Part shown: positions 19,376 to 30,469 of the stretch, piece by piece
How the letters are laid out: every line of letters starts with the position of its first letter
Numbering within the stretch: the first letter of the stretch is position 1
From: Marinilabiliales bacterium
GTDB lineage: Bacteria > Bacteroidota > Bacteroidia > Bacteroidales > ML635J-15
DNA: 64,000 nucleotides
Reading direction: 5' to 3'
Assembly (NCBI GenBank): GCA_002869385.1
Contig: PKTB01000024.1
Span: 434,001 to 498,000, forward strand
The notes under the pieces: model-generated
Told to the model about the DNA's origin: nothing
What the model saw: only the letters and a program-made list of their open reading frames with translations
The model's database searches: none
Position numbers and translations under genes: made by a program

Positions 19376-20368
19376 ATGAAAAATTTTAATATGAAAATCC
19401 AAATATCTTTAATAATATTCATTTTTTTAAGTTTTACTGCATTTTCTCAGTCATACAACTCAAAAGCTATTGAGATTACTAACAAGCATAATGCCAATTA
19501 TCAAAATGTTACCGGTACTAAACTTCAAATTTTTCCACCTCAAGGATTTGTAAAAAGTAAATCGTATAACGGTTATTCCCATCAGATAGCAGGAAGTAGT
19601 ATTGTAATTACTGAAATTGCCGGTGATGTACATAGGAATTTTATAGGATTTGATAAGAAGCAGTTATTTAAAACAGGTGTTATTGTAGACAAGAGTTCGT
19701 TTTATTTGATTAATGGTTTTGATGCAATGTTAATTGAGGGTAATCAGTCTGCTTATGGTAAAGTCTATAATCGAATTATGCTCGTTATAGGTGATTATAA
19801 TATTACATATCTGATTAGTGCGTCTGTATTGTCCAATAGCTCTGAAAAACACCAAAAAGAGGTTAAAGAAGCACTTTTGGGTGTTATTTTTTCACAGGAT
19901 ATTAAATCTGATGTGCTCGACAGATTCGATTTTTCGGTTGATGTTTCCGGAACAATACTAAAGAAAGGTAATTTAATGCTAAGCTCTATGACCTTTACAG
20001 ATGATGGAAATGTTCCATCTAAGACTGATGATAAAACCTCATTCCTTGTACGTAAGCAGACAGCAAAGAAAGAAATTACCGGAGCAGATAAAAAAACTCT
20101 TGCAGTTAAACTATTTGATTTGTATCCTCTTGAATGGACCGATGATATGAGTCGTGAACCAAAGGAAATAACTATTGGTAATTTAAGTGGTTATGAAATT
20201 TATTCAATGGGTGTAAACAAAGAATTGTATAAAACTGAATTAGTGTATCAGGTTGTTCTGTATAAGGGCATAGATTATTATGTTATTACCGGAATAACAT
20301 ATGGCGATTTTGAGAATAATCTGGGAATCTTTAAAAAAGTTGCAAAAACTTTCAAACCCTATAAATAA
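19376..20368 (+). CDS. Secreted protein of unknown function
   Basis: This 330-residue protein has a clean signal peptide ending SFTAFSQ. Either ATG 19376 or ATG 19391 could start it. The mature part is a mixed alpha/beta sequence of two related-looking halves (each with a 'YKV/YNITYLISAS' or 'YYVITGITYG' strand), and no recognisable catalytic motif. It is transcribed divergently from the T9SS plug gene. I do not recognise a family. Confidence 0.6.
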   Translation: MKNFNMKIQISLIIFIFLSFTAFSQSYNSKAIEITNKHNANYQNVTGTKLQIFPPQGFVKSKSYNGYSHQIAGSSIVITEIAGDVHRNFIGFDKKQLFKTGVIVDKSSFYLINGFDAMLIEGNQSAYGKVYNRIMLVIGDYNITYLISASVLSNSSEKHQKEVKEALLGVIFSQDIKSDVLDRFDFSVDVSGTILKKGNLMLSSMTFTDDGNVPSKTDDKTSFLVRKQTAKKEITGADKKTLAVKLFDLYPLEWTDDMSREPKEITIGNLSGYEIYSMGVNKELYKTELVYQVVLYKGIDYYVITGITYGDFENNLGIFKKVAKTFKPYK

Positions 20369-20373
20369 CTGTT

Positions 20374-20469
20374 CTATAGTGAAAATGACAATAGAAACAG
20401 TACCCCAACTGCAAATACACTTAGTACAAGGCTAATAACTAAAGTGCGTAAAGTAATTCGTTTATTCAT
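20374..20469 (-). CDS. Possible 31-residue single-pass membrane protein
   Basis: An ATG-to-TAG frame encodes a short basic start (MNKRITLRT) and then one hydrophobic stretch of about 20 residues ending LLSFSL. It lies alone in the 307-base gap between two convergent genes; otherwise the gap is AT-rich with nothing I can identify. A typical small membrane protein layout, but only composition supports it. Confidence 0.3.
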   Translation of the reverse strand: MNKRITLRTLVISLVLSVFAVGVLFLLSFSL

Positions 20470-20675
20470 AATTATTTCTAATAAGCATTACAAAATTACT
20501 GCTAAAAAGAAGAAAATGCAATAGTTCGAATTTGTTTAAGACGTTTCACTATGAACAGAATATTAACATTTTTCGGTAAAAAGGAAATAATAATTGATTA
20601 TCAGCAAGTTATTTTCTACTTTGAAAAAATAACTGTTCTATGAATTTATATCAAGTGTAAAATAAAATATACTAA

Positions 20676-22196
20676 CTAAACCAAGCTTTTTCCTGTCATT
20701 TCATTTGGTTGCTCGATACCAATCAGTTTTAGAATTGTAGGTGCAACGTCTGCTAAAATGCCGTTTTCAATTTTATTGTACTTACTATTAATAAGTATGC
20801 AAGGCACAGAGTTAAGTGAATGAGCCGTGTTAGGTGAATCGTCAGGATTTACAGCAAAATCTGCATTTCCATGATCAGCTATTATTATTAGGGAATAGTC
20901 CTTTTCTTTCGCAGCATCTACCACCTCTCCTACACATTTATCAACTGTCTCAACTGCTTTTTGAATTGCCGGATAGATTCCGGTATGTCCAACCATATCA
21001 CCATTTGCAAAATTAATCACAATGAGGTCGTGAATGTCTTTGTTAATCTCTTTAATTAAAGCTGTTTTTACTTCTGGAGCACTCATTTCCGGTTGAAGGT
21101 CATAAGTAGCAACTTTTGGCGATGGAATAAGTACACGATTTTCATTTTTAAACTTTTCTTCGCGACCACCGCTAAAAAAGAATGTAACGTGTGCATATTT
21201 TTCTGTTTCAGCAATACGAAGCTGATTTAATCCAGAATTAGCAACAATTTCACCTAAAGTGTTGTGAAGATTGTCTTTCTCATAAATTATGTTAATTCCT
21301 TTGAAAGACTCGTCATAACGTGTCATTGTATAATACTTTAAAGGAATAGTTGACATGTTATAATCTGCAAAGTCTTGCTGTGTTAAAGCCGTAGTAATTT
21401 GCCTAAGTCTGTCTGTTCTGAAATTGAAACAAATAACAACATCATCATTTTGGATTGTAGCCACAGGTTTGTTATAAGAATCCAGCATTACAATCGGTTT
21501 GATAAACTCATCAGTAACTTCATTATCGTATGACTTTTGCATACTTTTAAGAATGTTATGTGATTTTTCACCAATACCGTTCACTAACAAGTCATACCCT
21601 ACTTTTACTCTCTCCCATCTTTTATCTCGGTCCATTGTATAATAACTACCAACTAATGAAGCAATCTTTACCTTTGATGTTTCAAGACTATCTGTTATTT
21701 TCTTTAAGTACCCTATACCGCTTTTTGGGTCAGTATCGCGACCATCAGTTAATGCATGTATAAATGTTTTATTATGCCCTAATTCATCGGAAAGTTTAAT
21801 TAAGGCAAGCAAGTGATCATCACTTGAATGAACCCCACCATCAGAAACAAGGCCAAGCAAATGAACTTGTTTATTGTTTTCTTTAGCGTAATTAAATGCT
21901 TCAAGTAAGCTTTTGTTTTTATAGAAATTCCCGTTTTCTATCTCTTTGTTAATTTTAACAAGATCCTGAAATACGATTCGTCCGGCACCTATATTTAGGT
22001 GACCAACTTCAGAATTACCCATCTGACCATCAGGCAGACCAACATTCTCGCCGCTGGCTAATAGTTCAGAATTTGGATATTCATTTAAATATTTATGATA
22101 ATTTGGCGTATTTGAGTTGTTTATTACATCAGATTTACTACCATCTCCTTTACCCCACCCGTCAAGTATCATTAAAATCGCTTTGTTCTTATTCAT
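20676..22196 (-). CDS. gpmI: 2,3-bisphosphoglycerate-independent phosphoglycerate mutase
   Basis: This 506-residue enzyme interconverts 3- and 2-phosphoglycerate in glycolysis. It begins KAILMILDGWGKGDG (metal site of the alkaline-phosphatase-like fold), carries the catalytic serine in GQMGNSEVGHLNIGAG, the substrate loops HALTDGRDTDPKSG and GSYYTMDRDKRWERV, CFNFRTDRLRQI, and the metal-ligand segments FANGDMVGHTG and IIIADHGNADF. Length and motifs are complete. Confidence 0.96.
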   Translation of the reverse strand: MNKNKAILMILDGWGKGDGSKSDVINNSNTPNYHKYLNEYPNSELLASGENVGLPDGQMGNSEVGHLNIGAGRIVFQDLVKINKEIENGNFYKNKSLLEAFNYAKENNKQVHLLGLVSDGGVHSSDDHLLALIKLSDELGHNKTFIHALTDGRDTDPKSGIGYLKKITDSLETSKVKIASLVGSYYTMDRDKRWERVKVGYDLLVNGIGEKSHNILKSMQKSYDNEVTDEFIKPIVMLDSYNKPVATIQNDDVVICFNFRTDRLRQITTALTQQDFADYNMSTIPLKYYTMTRYDESFKGINIIYEKDNLHNTLGEIVANSGLNQLRIAETEKYAHVTFFFSGGREEKFKNENRVLIPSPKVATYDLQPEMSAPEVKTALIKEINKDIHDLIVINFANGDMVGHTGIYPAIQKAVETVDKCVGEVVDAAKEKDYSLIIIADHGNADFAVNPDDSPNTAHSLNSVPCILINSKYNKIENGILADVAPTILKLIGIEQPNEMTGKSLV

Positions 22197-22368
22197 ATTT
22201 TTAGATTTTATTGATTAACAAATAATATGTGTTAAAGTTTCGATTTTCTAAACAGTATGCAAAAATAATAATAATACTGAGGATTATGTAATATCTTGAT
22301 CATTTACAATATTTAAAATAAGGCATACGTTTTGATAATGTATTCCGTAAAATTAAATAATAAAAGCT

Positions 22369-22827
22369 ATGAAAATAAGATTAATTTTGACAAGTGTTGT
22401 GTTAGCAATTTTTTCTATAGGTGTTTCTGCACAGTGTATAAACGGGGTTAAGTCCTATCCTATTTATTAAGACGGAGGTGAATATGTTAAGTTTATTGAT
22501 AGTTTGGGAATGGAGATTGTCAGAATTGAATATGATTTAATCTTTAGCACTAAGGACAGTTACAGAGAATTATATGAAGATTGGGAATATTTGTTTGTGG
22601 GCTTTGTCGATGGTGGTGTAAAAGATTTTTGCCTGACATTATATGAATTTGATGCGCTTAATCAAATGTGGTTTCCTGTAGCCTACTCTGAGCCAGCCGA
22701 AAACGGTTTAACAACAATGATATACCAGCCTGTTGAAACTAAAAATTATAAAGTAGAAGTTAAAGTAAAAGAATTCTACGAAGGCTTTACAGCTGCAAGA
22801 TACGGGTTGATATATGTGCATGAGTGA
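22369..22827 (+). pseudogene. Small secreted protein with an in-frame stop
   Basis: From ATG 22369 there is a signal peptide (MKIRLILTSVVLAIFSIG then VSAQ) and a mature start CINGVKSYPIY, then TAA at 22468 (codon 34), then the same frame continues DGGEYVKFIDSLGMEIVRIEYD for 119 codons. TCA or GAA to TAA would explain the stop. The mature part is beta-rich (YLFVGFVDGGVKDFCLTLYEFD) and may be a small secreted beta-sandwich; I do not recognise it. This is the only gene in the window that clearly ends in TGA. Confidence 0.6.
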
Positions 22828-22837
22828 GAGTGAATTT

Positions 22838-23212
22838 TTACTTTTTCTTTGCAAATAATTTCTCCACAATCAAAACTATAGCAATTCCAATAATGTAGGT
22901 TAAAATATCATACCACGAAAATGATGTTACGATAATTATTCTCGCAATAAAATTGTTCTTTAATCCAAGTATCTCTATAATTCTGAAATACTGTAAAGCC
23001 TCTACTCCTACTGCAAAAACTAATGTAAATAAGGCAACTTTCCAAGCCCGGGAATTAATAAATGTCTTTAGAAAAGTATAAATTAAAATAACCACCAAAA
23101 CATCTCCAAAATACGGTCTGATAAAATTGTCTTTTACAAAAAGTGCAATTAGTAATTCTGTTATAAACAGGATGATTGTTAAGATCAGATACTTTTTATT
23201 GAATTTTAGCAT
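22838..23212 (-). CDS. DUF2809-family membrane protein
   Basis: This 124-residue protein has four hydrophobic segments. The pairs FIRPYFGDVLVVILIYTFLK, VFAVGVEALQYF and SFSWYDILTYIIGIAIV are the characteristic DUF2809 (VanZ-like in layout) pattern. The function of the family is not established. Confidence 0.75.
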   Translation of the reverse strand: MLKFNKKYLILTIILFITELLIALFVKDNFIRPYFGDVLVVILIYTFLKTFINSRAWKVALFTLVFAVGVEALQYFRIIEILGLKNNFIARIIIVTSFSWYDILTYIIGIAIVLIVEKLFAKKK

Positions 23213-23314
23213 TTTCTTATGTACTAATTGCGTTTTCTTTTTTAGGTAAACTTAAAATATCAGTAAATATTACTTTCTGAAAAGATGATTTTTGACCACC
23301 TGCTGTAATGGAAT

Positions 23315-25957
23315 TTATCTTATAATATTTACTATTCCTGAATATTCATGATACCTTCCAATTAAATCTTTAAAAGTTGCTAACCAGGAATATGTTCCAA
23401 TTGGAGCCTTTGTTACTCTATCTATTACAGTTCAGTCCCAACCTTGTTCAATGTCAGAAGTATAAAAAATTTGTTCTCCCCAACGGTCGAAAACATAAAG
23501 ATCAAAGGTCTCAATATCGATACCAGTACCAAATACTCTAAAAACATCATTAATGCCATTATTATCAGGGATAATAGCATTTGGAGCATAAAATGTGAAG
23601 ACATCATCAACATGTACATAAACACCAATTGAGTCTGAACAAGCTTTTTCTGTGAAAGCAATAAGCTCTACATAATAACTGCCAACAGAGTTGTAGTGAT
23701 GCTCTGGAGACTCAATGGACGAATTTGCACCATCACCAAAATCCCAGAAATAATAAATTGCCCCATCACTCAGATTTGTAAATTCACAATCCGAATGTAG
23801 AATATCCATTCTTTCAGGATAAGGATAAAATGACACATCAGGTTTCGGATATACACGTACTAGGTTTCCTAAATAAATTGAATCTACACAAGAGTTAGTA
23901 TCCTGGTAAAATAAAGTAAGATTATAATTACCCCCCTCAGTAAATGATATAATGGAGCTTGTACCGTTCATTTGAAAGAAACTTTCATCGTTTGTGAAAT
24001 TCCACTGATATGTGTATTCGCTCGAATAATCTGATAGATTAAAATGCACTTCTAAGGGCTCACATCCATACAGTCTTGAAGAGTTAAACTGTGGTTCAAA
24101 TAGAGGATCAGGCTCCGATATCTCTACATCTAAATTAGTAAGACATCCTGTATCGTCAACGACAGTTACAATATAGCTACCTGCAGAAAGATTTGAATTA
24201 GTAGCCAGATGAGTACTATCAGGCCAAAAATATGAATATGGAGGGTGTAAATTATCAGGTTGAATAGTTACCATACCATCTGAATATCCATTACAACTTA
24301 CATTTTGATTTAGAATATAGTTTGTCCCAATTTCATAGTTGTTAAGAATTTCAAAGGTTTCAAAGTAATCACAGCCCAACCCATCGGTTAGAGAAGCATA
24401 ATATATTCCACTTTCAAGGGAGTCCATTGTGCAAGAGGTTAAGGTCGTGTTCATTAAAGATGTACTATCAGACCAGAAGTAGCTGTAATTAGGTATTCCT
24501 CCATTTATATTTATTGTTGCACTTCCGTTATTTCTTCCTTCGCAGTCTGAGTTTGTAGTTGTTATATCATAGTTTAAAGGTTCGATTATTACTTCTTTAC
24601 ATATATTTAATATACAAGAATTTCTTGTCACTTCACAGCAATAAGTACCGGCTTCTACATCTTCAATAGTTCTTGTAGTATCGCCTGTCGGGAACCATAA
24701 ATATGAGTCAAATGAACTCGGAGCGCTGAAGTTTAAAGGATAACAATCTGAAGTTACTAGATCTGCAGGTTCACAGCTACAATCTAAGTATGCGTAAGCA
24801 AAATGTGCTCCGTAGATACAATCACCAATGGTTACATGAATTGTAATATTTTGTCCTATATAATCGGAAAGGTCTGTAGGTACTGATTGCCATTCACAAT
24901 AAGTAACATATTGGTTAACTTCAGATTCGGTAAATCCAAGTCCTTCGGCACCAGCTATAGCAAGGTAGTTTCCACAATCAATTGAAGCTCCATTTTGATC
25001 ATACATACTGATTTGAATAAACGATTGACCAGTATGTTCATGATGCCCATCATTAACAACCATTGCATAATTTAGAGTGACATAACTTGATTCAGGACTA
25101 ACTTCAAATGTGGTAATGAGTTGAGCTCCGTTTGATCCGTTTTCAGTTCCATCTCCTATAATTGCTGAATAGCTGCCCTCAAATACACATGGAAATTCAC
25201 CAAATTGATCTAACCCTTCGCTTATTATGGAATGCTGTGGAGAATTTAACCCATATTCTGTAGTACAGTAATTTGCATGCTCAGCTTGAGGATTAGCACA
25301 ATTTTGTACCTTTCCCGAAGTGCCATACCAATTGCTAAAATTACCTTCTTCGAAACCAAGATTAGTACAAGGTGGTGATATAATGTTATAGAATACCTCG
25401 ATGCTATATTGCGAGTTTTCTAATGAATCTATTGATGTCAATAATCCATCTATAACAATATAATATGAATCTCCAGCATTAATGTTTCCGATTGTAAGTA
25501 CTCCCGGTTGATGAGAGTATGATGAAACATCATAGCTTCCTGTGATATGATTTCCAAGACTATATCCATAGCCTGCATCAAACAAACTTACTGACATACT
25601 TTCAGTTGTACTGTTTTCATATCTAATATTGATTGTTACTGAACCTGTTGAATTTGCAGTAAAATAGTAGAGATAATCAGGACCATTAAAATATGTTGGA
25701 GAAAATGAGTTAAGTATTGCAGTGTTCGCCGAATTATATTCATTCCCTTGCTCATATATAGTTTGATTTTCACAATAGAAAGGATCATCTATAGTGAAAT
25801 GAATTGGTGAGTTATATGCTGATTGACATGTGCTGCCACCATATTGTCCGTAAGTTTGTATTGTATTACCAAAGAGCAAGCCCAAGAGTAAAAAGCATAT
25901 TAATTGAATTCTAAGATTCAATAAAACTATCTTTATTGTACTGTTATTTGTTTTCAT
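23315..25957 (-). pseudogene. Large surface protein with SprB-type repeats, PKD domain and type B T9SS tail cut by a stop
   Basis: The frame gives a signal peptide, N-terminal beta-sandwich regions, repeats of the SprB kind (NGSATININGGIPNYSYFW, SDGMVTIQPDNLHPPYSYFW, each ending in GxY-type strands), a PKD domain (FWDFGDGANSSIESPEHHY) and the start of a CHU_C/type B sorting domain (DVFRVFGTGIDIETFDLYVFDRWGEQIF). TGA at 23432 (codon 842) interrupts EQGWD-stop-TVIDRVTKAPIGTYSW; homologues have Gly here. Thirty-eight further codons complete the domain before the natural TAA. The product is expected to be exported by T9SS; without the tail it would fail to be sorted. Confidence 0.78.
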
Positions 25958-26153
25958 GTAAACAAAATCTCTTTAAGCAAGTCTTACAGGTCGATAAATT
26001 GGCAATTATTTTTTGAAAGTTTTTTGTTTTCTGTTTATATATGTCTAACGTTTACTTATATAGATAGTTGCCGATTATGGCATAAATTTTATTTCTTCAT
26101 GAAAATAATTAGTAAATAACACTTTATTAAAGTCTAATTTATAAAGTATTTAC

Positions 26154-26180
26154 AAAAAAGAGGGGCAATTTTGCCCCTCA
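26154..26180 (-). terminator. Rho-independent terminator after the repeat adhesin gene
   Basis: On the minus strand GAGGGGCAA and TTGCCCCTC form a 9-bp stem with a two-base loop, followed by six T residues. Confidence 0.85.
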
Positions 26181-26205
26181 TAATTATATATTGAATTGAT
26201 AAGCT

Positions 26206-29200
26206 TTATTGAGTCAATACAAACCTCTTTGTATCAATCATTCTATTATCAACATATAATGAGTATAAGTATGTTCCTTCTGAGAAAGCCTGTGATGAAA
26301 TCATCAAATGCCCCTCGCCTTTTGCAGATATATCAAATGAATTAACAAGCTTTCCATCTGAGGTTCTGATTTCAATTTTAGCATTATTTACATTCCTAGG
26401 AATATAGTACTTTATTGTAGTTGTTTCATTCCAAGGATTTGGTATGTTTTGATAAAGAATTGCTTCATCACCTTGTTCAATAAACTCCTCAACCTTTGTT
26501 CCACTACAACAATCATCCACAACTAATTCCAGATATTCGACTCTGTCAGTCAGGTTGTCAATTTCAGTTTGTAAAGGCTCAACGATTGATGATAGATCAA
26601 TTGTATTTCCATTTGAAATCGTAAGCTCTGTTCCATTAAGGCTTAATGTTTGCTCATCTGTTCCAGTACCGTCTTGAATAGTAGATAAATCAACTGTACT
26701 GCCATCAGAGATACTTAAGTTTGTTCCTACAAGAGAAATATCCTGGATTTCATTAGTAATGTCTCCATCAACTTCAGTTAATGATGTTAAATATCCGTTA
26801 TTATCAACCATTGCATCAACTTCAGCTTCACTTAAATGAGTGTCTGTGTTATCCAAGTATGCAGATAGATCAACGCTGTTGCCATTTTCAATACTTAAAG
26901 TGTTACCTGTAAGGTCAAGGTCTTGAATCTCATTAGTTACATCGCCATCAACTTCAGTAAATGAAGTTAAATAACCGTTATTGTCAGCAAATGCATCAAC
27001 TTCAGCTTCGGTAAGGTGTGTATCAGTATCAGTATCGTCAAGATACGGTGAAAGATCAATTGTTGTAGCTGATCCATTATTAGTAATTGTAAGGTCGTTA
27101 CCAACTAATTGCAAGTCTTGGATTTCATTAGTAATATCACCATCAACCTCAGTAAATGAAGTTAAATATCCGTTATTTGAAACATATGCATCAACTTCAG
27201 CTTCGGTAAGGTGTGTATCAGTATCTGTATCGTCAAGATACGGTGAAAGATCAATTGTTGTAGCTGATCCATTATTAGTAATTGTAAGGTTGTTACCAAC
27301 TAATTGTAAGTCTTGAATTTCGTTAGTAATATCACCATCAACTTCGGTAAATGATGTTAAGTAACCGTTATTGTCAACCATTACGTCAACTTCAGCTTCT
27401 GTAAGGTGTGTGTCAGTATTATCTAAGTATGGTGAAAGATCTATTGTTGTGGCAGCAGCATTGATTGTAATTGATAGGTTATTCCCAACAAGTTGTAAGT
27501 CCTGAATTTCATTATTTATATCACCGTCAACTTCGGTAAATGATGTTAAGTAACCGTTATTATCAACCATTACGTCAACTTCAGCTTCGGTAAGGTGTGT
27601 ATCAGTATCTGTATTGTCAAGATACGGTGAAAGGTCAATTATTGTAGCTGATCCATTATTAGTGATGGTAAGGTCGTTACCAACTAATTGTAAGTCTTGA
27701 ATTTCGTTAGTAATATCACCATCAACTTCGGTAAATGAAGTTAAATAACCGTTATTTGCAACATATGCATCAACTTCAGCTTCGGTTAATTGAGTATCTG
27801 TGTTATCCAAGTATCCTGATAAATAAACTGTTGTTCCATCATTCGAAAGAGACAGTGTATTGCCCGTAAGTGATAAGTCTTGTGCATCAGTATTATCTAG
27901 ATATCCTGATAAATCGACACTGGATGCATCATTTGTTAATGACAGTGTATTTCCGGAAAGTGATAAATCTTGAGCATCAGTATTATCAAGATAAGCTGAT
28001 AGATCAACGGTATTGCCGTCAGTAATTGAAATATTATTGCCTGCTAAGCCTAGATTTTGAATGCCTGGATTTATCCATGTTGTTCCATTCCAGATATTTA
28101 GCATATGGCTAGTTGAATCATAAACCATCATACCGATATCGGTAGTTCCAAGAAAACCTTCAAATGTTGTTCTTTCTTAATTTGACATTCTTGTAATTAA
28201 GAATCCCTTATCATTTTCAGCAAGTTCAAGTGAGGAGTTTTGATTTGGAGTATCTGTACCAATTCCTACAGACATTCTCGTAACAGATGTGGTGCCTCCA
28301 ATGACAAAACTATTATCACTTGACACTCTGGCATTAGAACCTATTACACAAGAGTAAACTCTTTCTCCATTAATTAAAGCATCATAACCAATACCAATAT
28401 TGTAAGAGTTAGTTGTTCCGTTGCCAGACATTGCAGAAGATGAGAAATCTGTCATTGCTCCAAGTAGAACATTATATTGACCTTCCCTGTTTGTATAACC
28501 TGTCCCATAACCAAGGTATGTGTTGAAATTTGCGTTATTGGCCTCATTTGTCCTGTTATTATCCCAGACTGCATAAGATCCGACGAATGTGTTATAATCG
28601 GCATATTCTGTACATGAACCAGAAGCTTGTCCGATAAAGGTGTTATGGTGTCCGTCACTGACATCAATACCTGCAGAGTCACCAATAAATGTATTTCTGT
28701 CACCAACAGTACAATCCCAGCCGGCTTCATTACCAAAGAATGCATTTCTAACACCTGTTGTATTACTTCTGCCTGCCTGATTACCAACAAAAGTATTATC
28801 GCTTGCAGTGGTGTTACTATAACCTGCATCTTCTCCAACAAAAACATTGTCATCACCTGTAGTGTTTGAATATCCTGATTCCTCTCCTATAAATACAACG
28901 TCGGCACCATTTTCGTTATAGAATCCTGCTTGTGTACCAATAATTACAACATCAGTACCATAGTGATTGTATCCGGCCATTTTTCCTATAATTACGTTGT
29001 CAGTACTTTAATTTAGAACGGGGTTGCCTCCCATAGCTTCTGCTCCAATGACAGTATTGTCACTTTGTGTAAATGTTGCAAAATTTAAATTGTAACCGGC
29101 TCTGTAACCGATAAAGGTGTTATATAAACCTGTTGTATTTGTGTAGCCAGCTGAATCACCTACAAAGGTGTTAAAGTCACCTGAGGTATTACTTGCTCCG

Positions 29201-29292
29201 GCACCATCTCCGGCAGAATAAACACCAAGTTGAGCATAGCTAATGCTGCTTATTGCAATAATACATAATAGAATGATTGTAATTTTTTTCAT
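26206..29292 (-). pseudogene. Repeat-rich T9SS surface protein, two in-frame stops
   Basis: One frame of 1029 codons spans three open stretches. It has a signal peptide (CIIAISSISYAQ); a head of about 12-residue units with the pattern NTFVG..AG.sNTTG, like YadA/Hep-type stacked turns (about 30-270); an ERTTFEG..G..VYDST linker; a stalk of 65-residue repeats (LTEAEVDxxVxxNGYLTSFTEVDGD); a coiled coil (IVEPLQTEIDNLTDRVEYLELVV); and a type A T9SS tail (NIPNPWNETTTIKYYIPRN, KRFVLTQ). TAA codons at 29008 (codon 95, N-stop-STDN) and 28177 (codon 372, MSN-stop-ERTT) break it; Ser fits both. Probably an adhesin or stalk. Confidence 0.75.
26760..27800 (-). repeat. Tandem coding repeats, 195/189 bp
   Basis: Equivalent positions recur at 26966, 27161, 27356, 27545 and 27740, giving steps of 195, 195, 189 and 195 bases, that is 65 or 63 codons; the 6-base difference is one Asp-Thr pair. 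Flanking copies are more diverged. The unit encodes LTEAEVD.., FTEVDGDITNEIQDLQLV, NNGSATTIDLSPYLD. Confidence 0.85.
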
Positions 29293-29471
29293 AATATTTA
29301 GATTTAGGGTTATTATAATTGTGCTTCGACTAATATATTACGGATAATTATATGAAAAGATACAAAAAAAACTGATAAATATTAAAATAATGCCTACGAA
29401 TGAGGAAATAATATAAAATATTGCTTTCTGTAAGTTAAATTAAGGGTTTATAAAATAAATTACTACCTATT

Positions 29472-30170
29472 TTAATACATTTTAATCCCTTTATATGAGT
29501 ATGATGAACCTCCTCCCATACCACCTGTTGCATATCCGTAATTAATGCTATCGTTTTAGTAAAAGTTAACAGAATAAAAATGGTAATTTAAATAATATGT
29601 GTCTGAAAAACTACCTTCATCATCCAGAAGGACAAGGTCATCATTTATTAACACCATACTATTACTTGTAGAGTCTAAAGAAACTGTTACGTAAATTGTG
29701 TCATTATAGTATTCATCTGATGGTATTGATTAATTCCAAATATGCGCTTCTCCTGTACAATAATATGTTCCGGTATACTTTTCGCGGTGATCAGGTGTTG
29801 TAAATTCAATAAGCTCTCCATAACCAGTTCCATTATCTCCTATAGCATAAGCCAGAGAGTAGTATCGCTCATTTGAATTAAGATTTGTTAAATAATAAGA
29901 GAAGTTACCAAATGAGCCAGAAACATCTATTTTATTATCATTAATGGAAACATTTGTACTTTGTGACCAGCAAAATCCTCTTTCTATAATTAATATTGTG
30001 GTATCTTCATAAACACTGCCGGTCAATAATACACAGTTTGAACTGATGCTATCTGCTTCGTATGTTGTTACTATAGGGATATCGTTTATTGGTTCATCAC
30101 AGGATACGCCAAGAATAAATAACAGTATAAATACAAGTAAGATGTACCTAGATTTTATAATTATCCTCAT
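29472..30170 (-). pseudogene. Putative lipoprotein with two in-frame stops
   Basis: The frame has a lipoprotein signal (LLFILGVSCDEPIND) and a fibronectin-like repeat unit (VYEDTTILIIERGFCWS, LNSNERYYSLAYAIGDNGTGYGELIEFTT), known in Bacteroidota surface lipoproteins. TAA codons at 29730 (codon 147, HIWN-stop-SIPSDEY) and 29556 (codon 205, VNFY-stop-NDSINYG) interrupt it; the frame ends at a natural TAA after YKGIKMY. TCA or GAA would fit both stops. Function unknown. Confidence 0.6.
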
Positions 30171-30228
30171 AAATTATGTTTATTAAAATATAAGAGGATT
30201 ATTTGTATAATACGGTTGCATTAATAAT

Positions 30229-30330
30229 AAGAAGAGGAACAATTTGTTCCTCTAAATATCTGTTGAATTGATATATTTTATAGAGTTAAAATAAACCTCT
30301 TTGCATAAAAGATTGATGATAAATCAATTT
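30229..30330 (-). pseudogene. Decayed 3' end of a T9SS cargo gene plus its terminator
   Basis: The inverted repeat AGAGGAACAA / TTGTTCCTCT and the following segment match, base by base with scattered changes, the terminator and the last codons of the repeat adhesin near 26160-26260. On the minus strand it reads KRFILTL-stop where the adhesin has KRFVLTQ-stop. Nothing upstream in frame remains. A deletion or recombination remnant of a paralogous gene is the simplest reading. The stem could still terminate transcription. Confidence 0.5.
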
Positions 30331-30469
30331 TTCTAGATAATCTTATCAATAAGTTATGCAATTTTTTAATATATTTTTGATACTATTATCTACATATTAA
30401 AAAAACGATTTACATAAAATCAAGTTAAGTAAAAATTATTTGTATTTTTACCAATTAAATTATTTTACA

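Noticed and set aside
26981..27316. Plus-strand reading frame in the repeat region
   Set aside because: It is the antisense shadow of the 195-bp coding repeat and has no own start or motif.
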